Shown here: positions 10,651 through 22,440 of the stretch, piece by piece | How positions within the stretch are numbered: the first letter of the stretch is position 1 | Layout: every line of letters begins with the position of its first letter | NCBI GenBank assembly: GCA_018881555.1 | Contig: JACAXG010000002.1 | Location: 21,031,183 to 21,095,182, forward strand | Source: Amblyornis subalaris | Lineage: Eukaryota; Chordata; Aves; Passeriformes; Ptilonorhynchidae | DNA length: 64,000 nt | Direction: 5' to 3' | Position numbers and translations under genes: made by a program | Notes under the pieces: generated by a model | Databases searched by the model: none | Told to the model about the DNA's origin: nothing | Seen by the model: only the letters and a program-made list of their open reading frames with translations

Positions 10651-11579
10651 CCCAACCTCAGCAACACTTCCATGTTAAATGAACCATCGCCCTCGTTACT
10701 GTTTGGTTACACTTGCAGAGCCTTGTACTTACAATGCGATGCTGCCCGCAGAGGTGGGGCAGTCACAGAGGAAACGCATCTGCTGCACTGGGTAGGAACT
10801 TGTCACCACTGTCCCGTGTCCCTTAGGTCACTGTGTTCAGCCAGGCAGAGAGAGAAAAGGGAGTCCTCCCTATTAGGCATCCTGTCTGTCTGTTGGCCTG
10901 TTGGGCCTCCCAAATAAGGCAGGAGCTTTTCTGTCAGGGGCAGAGAGCAGTGCAGGAGTGGTCATTAGTGCTAGTTTAGATATTGCTTCATATTTCTGGC
11001 ATTTCAACACGCATAACCCTGTTATTTTTTGCAATTTTGCTGACTCTGTGTGAGGACCGACTATCTTTTGCATTGCTACAATAGCTAATTCTTTAAACAC
11101 TTAAATTTTAAACTAGTTTGGGTTACACACTCTTGTATCCCAGTTCTTACTTATCTAAGAATGTCCACGTAAACCTGCATTCTTGTCCCTGTGCATCCTG
11201 AGGAAAAACTGAAGAAAAGGGTGTAACTTGCCTGTACAACAGTTGAGGGTGGTAAGTAATAGTCAGATGGGCAAGTATTTTTATATGTAATACATTTAAT
11301 TCAAATATCTACCGAAAGAGCAACAATAAAAAAGCCAAAAAAACAACCAGTAAATAAACACAAAATCATTGGTAGATATCACCATATAAAGGGAATCCTA
11401 GCTTTATTTCTTCCATGAATATAAATACATTGATACTGTTCAAAGCCAGAACACACTGTAGTGGATCAAGCAGCAAATTTTAATTATCAGCCAGAAGCCT
11501 ATTCCTCTAATTAGGCTTTCCTCCATATCCAGTTCATATACCAGCTTTGTTGATGGCAGAGAAAGGCTAATGTATGTTT

Positions 11580-11625
11580 GGGGGAAAAAAAAAAAGAGAA
11601 GAAAGAAAAGAGGAAGAAGAGGGAA
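11580..11625 (+). repeat. 46-base uninterrupted purine tract
   Basis: G-run, A-run and mixed GA sequence without a single pyrimidine over 46 bases. Such polypurine-polypyrimidine DNA can form triplex structures; here it is simply low-complexity sequence with that potential. Confidence 0.9.
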
Positions 11626-13012
11626 TGAGCTAATCAGGAACTAAGGAAGGACCTTGTTCCACTCTCATCTGGCAAATGTCTGAAGGGACATTTTCTTCAT
11701 GCCACATGGGAAGAGTATCTGAGGATACTTAAAGTCTGCCTCAGAATAAAGCATGTCCTGAAGTCAGACGAAAGAGATCTTCTACTGAAGCCACCCTCTT
11801 GTAATGTATTCTTTAGTTGTGCAACTGAATCACTTCAAAAGTGATTGAGGGGTATAGGCAAAGAAAGAATTACACTAATGAATGCCTGTGTAACAGAGAC
11901 ATTAATCAGAATTTTAGTCCCTTCCTGATCAGGGGATAAGAAAGCAAAGATTTGAGATAAACTGCACACATGAAAAGCAATATCTGACATTGTTGTCTAA
12001 TAGTATGATCAAAGGAAAAATTAGCAGAGGTGAGCAAAACTCAAAGGCTTTGTAGAGCCTGCTTACGCTTGACGGTATTCTCCTGCCCCCTGCTTTCACA
12101 TGAAAAGCAGGTGGAAGAGCAATAATTGATAAGCTTTTTTTTGAAGCACTTACACAGCAGTGATCAACAGTTCAGGTTTAATTAAACACATGAAAAGTAG
12201 AGGAAGCAGTGAAAGACACTTGAATTTTCAGGTTGTACTTCTTACCAAAGTCCACGGAAGTCAGCATAATAGGGTTTGTATCTGCATATTTTGACATTAA
12301 AGATAAAATTCAATAAAGTAATGGAAGTAAAATTAAAGATAAAAGTTGTTTAACTTTTAAGAAAATATGGGGATGCTTGTCTTGAAATTCTTCAGAACAG
12401 GACGTAGGAGAAGAAGTAATAACTTTTGCTGCTTGGGGTGTTCACAGTGACATGTGTTTGTTATTAACAAAGACAACGCGCACAGCAGAAAGTAAAATTC
12501 CCAAAATTGTTTTAGAAGTTACTGTTTCTGGGACATTTAGTGGAGTTCACCTGTCTGCTTTCAGATTGATTTTTAGACTGATCAATCATATCTACTCTTC
12601 ATAAAACTTACCACCTGCACTTTAATTATCTTAGCTATATAGACTAAGACCTGCTGCTACTTTTCTTTTATTCTTAAATATTTTTATTAATATCTTAGTA
12701 GAAAAGAACACATATATGGTGGTAACATAAAGCAATCTCTCATGTACTGATACAGAGTTTCAAAGTGACGAATTGTAGGTGGAACCTCAACCAAATCTGA
12801 CAGTGACAAACGCAGAAAACCCTGAAAATGTAGCTGTTTAAGCAACTGATAAGCAACTCGTACCCAAGTCTTTAGGAGTGGCTAAAGTGGGGTGCCCTAT
12901 GTTAATGAACATAGTTCTTGTCAAGTATACTGCAGTTTGTCTTTTTGAGTTTTTTTTTTATTATTAAATATAGCTCTTTAGATTAACTGGACTTTGAGAT
13001 ACTGAAAACGAG

Positions 13013-13036
13013 ATGTCTTTTGAAATGTCTTTTGAA
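13013..13036. repeat. Perfect 12-bp tandem duplication
   Basis: The unit ATGTCTTTTGAA occurs twice in direct succession without mismatch. Confidence 0.9.
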
Positions 13037-14767
13037 AGATAATTGGGGAAACAAGAATTCCAACAAGACAACAAACAAAAATTCTCCCTATAACTTCCTG
13101 TTGCTAAGGTACTACTTGTGTAATGACATGCAGATGTTTTTGTGCTCAGTGGATTATTAGTCTTCATCACCATACAAAGGGAGAATCATCACTTGATTCC
13201 CAGCTGCCACAAATAAGCTACACAGTATTTGCTTCCTGAGTCAGTGCATCAGTATATGAACTTAACCTTTTTTATTTCTTTTTTTAAAAAAACTTTTGAT
13301 GAATGAATGACTCTTCAGTAAAAATAGGAAGCTTGCTCTGCATCACTAATCTTAATTTCTTATACACTAGCTGGTACAATTTTAGGAAATGTTTAAAAAA
13401 TCTTCAGTTTAGAAAGTTTAGTATACACCAAAAATAAAAGAGAAAAAAAAAAAGCTACAGCTCATTGGAAGACTCTTCCCTCTGTCTAATTGCCAAATTT
13501 CAGTTCTCGGTTGCACACACTTCAGGTTGCTGACTTTCTCATTCGACCCCCAGCAAGAAGTTTGATGTCTTATTTCCTGCTGTCTCCTGTAAAGGCAAAT
13601 CTTTCTACAGGGCAAACTACAGCCTACTAATCAGCTTAATCTCTTCACCTGCTTCACTGCTGATCCAAGCTTCTGTGACTGAAATTATGGCCTCGTTATT
13701 GTTTTCTATTGAGATATAATATTTCCTTCTGGTTTAGGATTCTTGAGTGGGAAAACATAAAGATGTCATAACAAGGCTCTGCTTTCGACCCTAGTTTGAA
13801 GCTNCAGAGTCTACATGTAAAATACATGGGTTGTTACGCTGTTAACATCCCAGTTTTTACTAAGAGAAAATAATTAGCTAGAATGAGTGAAGGTGGAATA
13901 ATTAAGCTCTTTGAGAGGAGAAGGATTTGCTTAAAATATTAAAGTGATATATTGCAGGAGCACGTCCTACTCCAGGTTATCAGATCTGTTGACCTTAACG
14001 TCTTCTTAGATGGCTTCGTCTTTCTATTTAACTATGATTTTTGTCCTGGAGAAAAGAGATATTATATATGCCACTGCGTGTGTTGAATGTTTCCTTGGTG
14101 CCATTCTGTGGTATTTGCAGCCCTCTTTGACATTATCAAATGGATTGACATTTCAAATATTTGCAGTGCTCAGCGGGTACTAATTCAGTGAAGGTGAACC
14201 ACGAGTTGCTCACATAGTGGCACAGCGAGTGATGTGTGTCTATTTAATCACAGCTGCCNAAATGAGATCAAAAGGCACTGTGTTGTTAAACCCTTAAAGC
14301 TGCTGTCACAGCAGCAAGATCAGGAGGGGCCCACCACAGGAAGCAGAGTAAAGAAGAAACTTGGACCTGCTGTTAATGCAATTCTGCTGTTGGCTGTATC
14401 TTGGTGGAGATGACTAAGGGGGACATTCCGGAGAGTGGCTGTGCAGATGAGCTGCACCTGGACAAAACTCTCTCCCACACAGATATGTCCAGTGTGCACC
14501 AAGAGACATTTCTTTACATGAACTTTTGTGATCATTCTTCCCTAGGTAGAATCACTTTCAGTATTATCTAATTTTATTCGTTTTGTCTCTGAAACAGTAC
14601 TTGTTCAGCTTCTAGCTGGTATTCTGGACCATGACAAGGCTTCCTGCAACCCCACAGTTCAACCACAGCAGATACTTATTTGCCCTGGACCGAGATCTTC
14701 CTGGCTGGTTTTCCTTTGCCGGCTGAGAGCGTGTATTCATTGCACTGCTGCACTGCACAGTTTCTAG

Positions 14768-14781
14768 CCAGGAGAGGGCAG
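14768..14781 (+). promoter_or_regulatory. Candidate CTCF binding site
   Basis: CCAGGAGAGGGCAG matches the vertebrate CTCF core consensus (CCASYAGRKGGCRS, from memory) at 13 of 14 positions; only the fifth base departs. It sits in a locally GC-richer patch, with TGCACTGCA-type sequence just upstream, where the auxiliary CTCF module lies in many sites. A weaker partial match lies at about 14880-14893. The motif is informative but occurs by chance, so occupancy is unproven. Confidence 0.4.
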
Positions 14782-14894
14782 TAGCATCCACCAGCTGCTG
14801 TGCAGGAGCAGGAGAAGGCTTAGAACAGGTGGGGTAGATGATGGCACAGAGGGTGGGGAAAGAGCCGGTAACAGCAAGTGTTGCAGGTGGCGCG

Positions 14895-16190
14895 CAGTAA
14901 GTGTGACAGCTCTTAGTTCCACTTAAATATTTGGTCAGGACTCTGTTACCGCTTCAAGCTCTCTCTTGGCTGTAGCTTATTTAATATACTACCACATGTT
15001 AATAGTTGTGTTAGCGCTGGCAAACAGAAGCTCCACTAGATAATTTAACACAGAGCCCTCCACTGAATTGCATTACTTCAAATGATCATGTTCCTTAACC
15101 TTTGCTGGAACAAGTAGGGATAATGATACAGAGAATGAGGTAAGGTTTTGTATCTATCTAAAGCCAAATCACCTCACTTTTAAGATCAAATATTGAAGTA
15201 AAAACTTGACAATGAAGCACCTATGATTTATGACTCCACACTGCTTATTGGGCTCAGTACAACAATCTCTGCACAATATTTTATGATCTGTGTTACACAG
15301 AAGGTCAGAAGACATGATCTAATAGTCCCTTCTGGCTTTAAAATTTTGGATACAGAATCTAAGCTAGACTGCATTGGAACTCTTTCTGTGTGTGTGTGTA
15401 TAATCTAAATGCACAGAATGTTATCAGATTCTGGGCCCATAAGTATTCAGAAACTTTCATTTTCTTCTTTATACCAGCAGCACACCCTTTAGCTCCCTGA
15501 GAAGTGATTCTCGTGTTGTAGCGTTGACGGGTTTTTAAAACTTCCTTTCTCCCTACCCCTCCCATGTGATGCCTTCCCATCACTCAGTTATTCTCTGCCC
15601 TCAGCTGTGAAACAGGAGACACGGTCAGTCTGAGTGATTTATTAGAGAACCACTGTGGTCAGGAGTCTCCTGCTTCTATGATGACAGGACACACACGAAA
15701 CTTTGAAGAATTTACTTCTTTTTTCAGTTAATTGTAAACTACTACTCCATCACCTACTCCCACTCAAAATGCTGGATTCAGAGACTTGGAGCTAAGCAAC
15801 GCAAAACGTTTCCTGATTTTTTTGTAATCATTCAAGTTGTCAATTTCCTCAAGGCAAACTCTATTTAAGACCAGATCATACTATGAAAAATTCAGCACCA
15901 TTTTGGAGGGAAGAATGGAACTACTCACACAGAATCAAAACCTGTGTGTTTGCCTATCCCAGCAATGCTCAAGAATTTCACAGAGTTTTACTTTTTTTAT
16001 TATTTTTCATAGAAACTTGTCTCACTGAGAACTTGTCTACTTGAAGTCTCTAGTGTTTTCTGTCCTTATTCCTGGAAAACTAAGCTGCACGAGTAACTAA
16101 CAACCTTATTATTTTTCATCATTTCCTGTGGGATATTTCTACATCTTTTCAGTCTCCAGTGACAAACACCCCCATGCTGCATGTGGTATT
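14895..16190. other. Unannotated sequence
   Basis: AT-rich, single-copy-looking DNA with a short (GT)n at 15387-15400. Small frames on both strands show no family resemblance. Confidence 0.5.
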
Positions 16191-16680
16191 CATCGTAAAA
16201 TTAAATGAAGCATGTGTTGGAGCACCTGAGAGCAACTGAAAATAATTGAAATGAGCTGTAAACTCTCATTACTCCCATTAAGGTTTATTTCTCATAAGAA
16301 ATATTACTGGGAATTTGATGCCAACCCTTTTGATTCCTCTTGATGTGGGCTGGCACAAGATTGGCACACAAGACATTAGAACAGAACACAACAAAAACGG
16401 AAACTGCTGGTGTTGCCACGTAACTGAGGATGAGTTAGTAATGAGGCAGGAATCAGAGTGAAGCTGAGGAAGAGGCATTGCTCATGTCTTTACATGGGAG
16501 GAGACTGAACCCTCCACTCGCTGCCTTTGCAGCAGCTGCATTATGAATTAATAAAGAGACACTTCATGAATATGCACATGAGGTCTTTGCATTAATAATT
16601 CATGAGGCCGTCAGTCTAGCAGCTGCACATTCAACACAGGAAACTGAGGTTAGGCATGTTCTGCCCTGCTTTTTGAGTTA
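16191..16680. promoter_or_regulatory. Candidate conserved enhancer block
   Basis: This non-repetitive segment is dense in developmental transcription-factor-type motifs. AGCAGCTGCA, containing the E-box CAGCTG, occurs identically at 16531-16540 and 16618-16627. Between the copies lie the homeodomain-type strings TATGAATTAATAAAG (16542-16556) and CTTTGCATTAATAATTCATG (about 16585-16604), which form an imperfect inverted repeat, and two TTCATGA motifs. To the left are paired TGGCAC half-sites (16351-16370) and GTTGCCACGTAAC (about 16410). There is no open frame of note and no transposon hallmark. The architecture resembles vertebrate conserved non-coding elements; conservation itself cannot be seen here. 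Confidence 0.35.
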
Positions 16681-19600
16681 CAACCGGAGGCACAAGGTGG
16701 AAGGGTGGGGGAAGAGAAGATAAAATGTTTATCAGGAAAGGGGTGGATGGAAATGAGGCATTCTGACACCTTTTTCAAAAAGTAGCTGAGAAAGAGTGTT
16801 TGAAATAAAAGTATCTTGACAAGTGTGGGGGAAGGGGAATTGGAAGGCAAGAAAAAAATGCAAGTGATGTCTTATATGGTTTGTCATACAGTACATCTTT
16901 GAGGTGATGTAACAATCAGTGGTGGAAAGCTACTCTGATCCTCTGATAGCGGGAATGCTTCGTACTAGCTGCACCTTGAAGAAGTGTTGAGAATGTGGGA
17001 GATCATTCATTTCTTTTTAACAAAGGCTACATCAAGCATTTTGCTTTCTAATTATTTTTTCTCTTTGTTGGAAGTTAGCTTTTATTAAAAAAAAAAAAAA
17101 GGGTGTGAAAGAAAGTCCAACTCAGTCCAAATACATCTCTTCTCTAAAAACTCTATTTCTCTGAGGAAATCTATGGATAAAATAATCCATGGGTTTAAGA
17201 GACAAAAATCAAAGATGATTAAGGTTATGAATCTTCCTGTGAAATAGTGGTCCACTGAAATATGAAAGATTATTGGAATTAATATACTGTACAACTCATA
17301 CATATAATAAATGCCTACAATATTGTGATCCAGCTTCTCACACTCCTCAGTTCTCAGAAAATCAGACTAATAAATGATGTAGATAAGTTTAAAATAATGT
17401 CATCTTCATCTTTATCTATCTTTGAACATCTTGCCCTTCTTTTTCATGCCATCACCTTCGGCATTTCCTCTGTTTGTAGTGCCTTATTTGGATGGAATAC
17501 CACATATCATAAAGCATTGGATATTGCTTTACCGTGTTGCACATGTCATGGTTAGGGGCTAAGTGGCAGTACATATAATGATACAGGGGTTGACATTCTG
17601 GTAAGGTCAGTTAAGGCAGCACCTCATGTAAAGCATTGAAAGTTATCTGTCAAGTGGAGAAATATGAATTTAAAGTAAAATAATGTAAAGCATGAAAATA
17701 TAAGCAGTTTTCAGGTCCATTTCAAAGTTTGAACTGTAATAGTACACACCTTAGAGTTATAAATCTGTTTGNGCTTGAAACTTTTACTCAGAACAGCTTT
17801 CTAACTACAAAGGTAATTAGCTATTGAAGCAAGCTGCCCATTGAAATAGGAATATTTTGGAGGTTAAAATAATAATTTAAAAATTACATAATTAAAAAAA
17901 ACCCACAAACTTTCTGAAAGCTGTACTTTGGAGACAGTATATTCTCTTCAATGTAAATATATCTGTTTGAAATTCAGAGTTAGAACTTAAAACAGGTCCT
18001 CATGTTCTTCCCTGACGTTCAAAAGCCGAGTCTTCAACAATATTGGATTGAATCATGTACTCAAACTTGAAAAATTTCTGGGAGAGGATACTAGTTTAGA
18101 TTGTCTGCCTATACTTATTGTTGCTGTGATGACAGCAAACAAATGGTAGGTACTCTATGATTATTTCTGACAAATAATTAAATGTCTTTTTTGGACAAGT
18201 AGGCTTTTGGATGACTTGAAGAAGTGCACATCATAAAGAAGACTGACTGCAGTCCACTAAGTAAGCGTCTGTTAATACTGATGAAACTATTTCTAAATTT
18301 GCCCTTTCTAACAATTGTTAGAAATTGTTTTTTTGAAAATATCCACATTTGAGGGGGGACATATGTAAAGATAATGAAGTTTCCAATTGCAAAAAAATAG
18401 TACAATTTTAAAATGGAATATTTGTGTATTTTAAAGAATATTATATCCATCATATCATAGATATGATGCAAAGCATAGTTCATTTACTTTAAAAGTTATT
18501 ATTAAATCTCTTTTCTAACTGTGAATTAGAAAAAAACCCCTGCCTTTTCATCCTTTGCTCTGCACCAAAACTATTTGCAGATTAAAAAATTAAAATAATT
18601 TGGCCCCTTCAGCAGATAGTTCCAGCCTTTCCCTACCCTGTGGCTTTGTTGGCCACACTATCCTTTTTGCTCCCAGCTTGAAGTAAGCAACCACAACAGA
18701 AAAGTGAGAGTGTGAGTTCTCTGCTGCTGCATCAGTTTCTGTTACTATGGTCATGGACCTGGGAATCACAGAAAGCAAACCAAACACCGTAATGGTTTTA
18801 AAATCCTACTTTAATTTCTTCAATACTGTTTTTTAAGCAAAGGCAAGCAACTGGAATTATCACTCATTAACCAATAGGGATGAAGATGGGAAAGTAATGT
18901 TTCCTTTGTAAAAATTGCAATAAATAAGTAAATGAAATAAGCCTTAAATCAAAAATAAAACTGCAGGAACAAATATGTTCTCACATTATTTCTTTTGATT
19001 TTATATAGGTGTGATAGGGGGAAAGAGGAGATGTAAACTCGTTAAAGAGACTTGTTCTGCTGTCTCTTGTGATACTTATAATGAGCACTTAGTACAAGGG
19101 GTTTTTTTTTACTTAGTAAAAGGTTTTGCATGCAAGTAAAAGGGTCTTTCCGCCTTTCCTCACATTCTTTTCAAACATGATGTGCTTTGACCCTTCTGGC
19201 TCCTTCCATTCAATTTCTCCACACGACTTCAGCCCAGCTTTCTGTGCCACAGCCAGTGCAACTCCATGGGCTTGGGCAGCTTGTTGATTTTCATCCCAGC
19301 TTTTTTCTTCTATCTTGTTCTAAACAACACAGCCAGAACACACTGCATTGATGGATTATAGCATTTCCAGAGAGAGACTGATTCCATATGCCCACATCAC
19401 TATTGACAACTTTCCAATTAAATTAGCACAGAAGCTTCCAAACTGTCTTTGGTCAATGACCCATTTCTGAAGGTTTCCCAGGTTTTCCTGGTCTTTCAGA
19501 TGGTCACATGAGGAAGGTTTCATTCTTTATGCATAAAGTGGCATTGACTCAGAAGATGTATTAACTACAGAAACACAAGGTATGCATTACTAATCTATTC

Positions 19601-20320
19601 ACAAAGTTGAGAGCGAGTGGCTGTACTTGTGCACTTTCCATCTACAGCTGAGTGGTAAAGTCAGCAGTTTTTTTCTTTTCATTGTCACCTTTTGCAAAAA
19701 TGTCTATTAAAGATAAGCTATTCTTTCTACAGGACACCTTTCCTGAAAAAGCTCATAGAATCATCCTAATTTTCCAGGGAGAAGAGCTGGGGCAAAGTAC
19801 TACTATAATATCTCTGACATGTGAAGCTGCTGGGAGCTAATTCTCCCCACTAAACGACCTTACATGGTTCAGTAACAATCTGCTGCAGGAATCACTGACA
19901 TGGATGATTGTTCTTTGACTTTTAACCTCCAGGTAATAGAGATTAAGTGCTACTTGGATGGAGACAATGTTTTCTAACATTGAGTTTCTAATAACTAAAC
20001 TATACTACAACACAAAAAAAATAATGGCATTTACAATAGGAAGCTACTGATTCTTTTCTTCCTATGTTATAAGCTCCATTTGCTTCTGGGAGAAATTTAT
20101 TCAAATACATTGTCCATTGAATCTGCAAGTTTTTATGTGTTACGAAGTAAGATCACTTGATACCCGGGAAGCAACACTGTTATTATCAAACCTCATTGAA
20201 ATTACATACCAGAGATTTTAGTAAGGCTAGATGGCGAAAGAATTCATATTCTTTCTTCCTTCAGGGAATACATATAAACCACAGCTGGCAAGTTAGTCAT
20301 TATATGTAATACATTGGGGG
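16681..20320. other. Unannotated AT-rich stretch
   Basis: Contains a 14-base A-run (17087-17100), a TGTGGC/GCCACA hairpin in a slightly GC-richer patch (18639-18657) and several short frames. None resembles a known exon. No CR1 or LTR piece recognised. Confidence 0.5.
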
Positions 20321-20325
20321 TTTTT

Positions 20326-20378
20326 TATCAGCTAAGTTTATACTTGTATAAACTTATACTTATCAGCTTGTTTATACT
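20326..20378. repeat. Short hairpin within an imperfect duplication
   Basis: AAGTTTATA (20334-20342), loop CTTG, TATAAACTT (20347-20355) form a perfect 9-bp stem. The flanking sequence is also a direct repeat: TATCAGCTAAGTTTATACT at 20326-20344 recurs as TATCAGCTTGTTTATACT at 20361-20378. Origin unknown. Confidence 0.8.
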
Positions 20379-20379
20379 G

Positions 20380-22334
20380 TAAAGCATTCTTATTAATTTT
20401 ATTTTCTACTAAAGCAGGTATTGTTTTTCCTTTTCAACTGGTTAATTTTTTCTATTTTTATTAATATATTATTTTCTGAAATCCTAGATTGTCTTTACTT
20501 TGTCACATAGTAGAGCTCACAATTGCTCTCTTTTCATGATTTGTGTTGTCCCCAGTACTACAGTGAAGGGTTTTACTCTATGAGGGAAGAATGACTTTAC
20601 TTTTTCAAGCTGATGAGTGTCTTCCTCTCAGACGAGAAAGGTAGACAAATACTTTACCTCATCTTGTGTAGGCTGAAATTTGTGCAGTCTGATAGAGCTT
20701 CCTTATATCACACCAGAAGAGACTTCAGGAACCAAGTTAAGTTCATTTAAGATCCATGATGCACTTTCTTTTTTTTTGCTTACACTTAATTGACCTCATG
20801 TGCAATCTGCTGGACAGAGATAGGCCATACCTGACTGTGTAGTTTGTGGTGTAGCTCAGGCAGTTACCTCACACAGGATGTTTTACAGCAAGTGAGATGT
20901 GTTGTGCTGGGACATGTCACCAACAAAGGGCCAGCATCCGACAGCTGCTGTCCTTCCCACAGTGAAACCTCCACCTAGGCGAGCTCTGGCAGACAACCTC
21001 TCCTGCACAGGAATTCTTCCTCAGCTTTCAGGAATCAGCTGGAGACCCAATCACATTAATTTTCCAAGGTATGGATGCATTTGTAAATGTCTTCTTTAAC
21101 TCTTAGAGTAGCAATACCTAGAGGACACTGTCTGCTGTAGGGAGCAAAAAAACTTCTCATGCTTAATGAGGTGCTTGCATGCTCTAATTAGTATAAACTC
21201 TGACTACTTGAGTTACAATTAGCTGTCCCAAACTGGATATTTGATAAACAGCACCAACAAAAAGCTTTTATTTCTGTATGGGCCAAAAAATAGCATCACT
21301 CATCAATTTAGATGGCCCGGGGAGCCTGTGAGAAAAAACAATAAAATATATTAATCAATAATGTAAACTAGGTGGGATGAACCTGTGAAACAACTACTTG
21401 GCCCTGGCTGTGACTCAGGGTAGCACCAATGTTCTTTCTCAGGCAGGAAGTTTAATCTCTTTTACCCACTTAAGTGGAAGAAAAAAGTATGCAACTACCA
21501 AACTTGAATACTTGGTAGTGGTCAATGATTTCTAAGCAGTAACCTCTAACTATAGGTTAATGTATGAAGTAAACACAGACTATATGCTGCATAAGGTTTT
21601 CTGAATTTATCCAGGTTCCTGCACTGGTGACTGATCAACTCAATCTTGTACTCTGGATAGAGAGATCTTTATGTGAAGTGCAAGTACCAGTAATTACAAT
21701 AACATTTGCCCCCACTAATGCTATGTTGGCATCTACATCTACAGATCTGCAGAGAAAGGATGAAACCTAAGGGGAAATCTAAGAATTGTAAAGAAGGACC
21801 AGATGAAATGAAGGGCCATAAAAATGCATGTAATGTACCCAATAAGGAAAAAACCCATGCCTTTTCTTGTCTTTCTTTGTCTTTTTTAACACACTTAAAC
21901 ATTAGGAGTTATAAAAATTTAATGTTCCTGTTTAAAAGCAAAATAGCAGATATCTGAGAGTAATTACAGTACATTTGTGGATCAGGCACTATGGTGATGA
22001 GGACAAACATTTATGGTCAAATAGAAAAAAAAANTTTTTTGACACCAGATTCCAATAAGATTTCAGCAGATTTATCTCATTTGGAATATGATTTTAGTGG
22101 TGGCAGTACACGATAGAGGTATATAACAGTACTTGTTATTTAAAATATCCACTGTATCTTACTGATAAAAGAACCCTTTCTTTCCAATTTTATCCTGATG
22201 TCCTTATATAAAGGAAAATAAAAGGAAAAGCTAGCCCATTAACCTACTTTGTAATGATTTGAGGTGATCATGAGGGCATGAGGCTTGAGATGTAAGCTAA
22301 AATTTTCAAAAACATTTCAATGAAATTGAAAGTG
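20380..22334. other. Unannotated AT-rich sequence
   Basis: No gene or transposon recognised. There are a T-run near 20770 and an A-run/N/T-run at 22025-22040. Overlapping frames at 21669-21957 on the two strands show no family features. Confidence 0.5.
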
Positions 22335-22440
22335 ACTTCAAGGCCAAGTGTCATTTTCAGAAATATCCTAGATAATTACCTTGAGTTTTAAAAAGAAATC
22401 AATGGGAGATAAATGTCAAGTGTTTAAGTCTTACCAGCCA
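22335..22440. repeat. Possible old sauropsid repeat fragment
   Basis: CATTTTCAGAAATATCC at left and AATCAATGGGAG at about 22397-22408 fall in the same order as in a palindromic repeat I recall from turtles and birds (ATTTTCAGAAGTGCTGAGC ... GAAGTCAATGGGAG). Strongly diverged; the call depends on memory of that family. Confidence 0.35.

Larger units (their letters stand above)
8187..10920 (-). mobile_element. Long decayed CR1 LINE, minus strand, RT core deleted
   Basis: The 3' end is at the left (AGAATCATAGAACTG at 8187), followed by 3' UTR landmarks to about 8510 (GAGTCCAACC, CACTTCCAGGG, CTTGTCCTATCACCTG). At about 8560 the match jumps to the region before and at the start of the reverse transcriptase. 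The endonuclease region follows at about 9425-9880 and an ORF1 esterase-like region at about 10285-10650. The order matches a CR1 read from 3' to 5'. Most of the RT catalytic domain is therefore missing, probably through an internal deletion near 8510-8560. A microsatellite-bearing segment (about 9080-9420) separates the RT-start piece from the endonuclease. All frames are broken. The right boundary is uncertain, because CR1 5' regions vary and I judged the match only down to about 10.9 kb. Confidence 0.85.
10921..14690. other. Unannotated AT-rich stretch with minor repeats
   Basis: Nearly 3.8 kb with no recognisable gene or transposon. It holds a purine tract (11580-11625), a small hairpin CTGCTTT/AAAGCAG (12090-12110), three occurrences of CACATGAAAAG near 11968, 12097 and 12186, a 12-bp tandem duplication (13013-13036) and a hairpin GCTGCTG-TCA-CAGCAGC (14299-14315). 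Confidence 0.5.
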
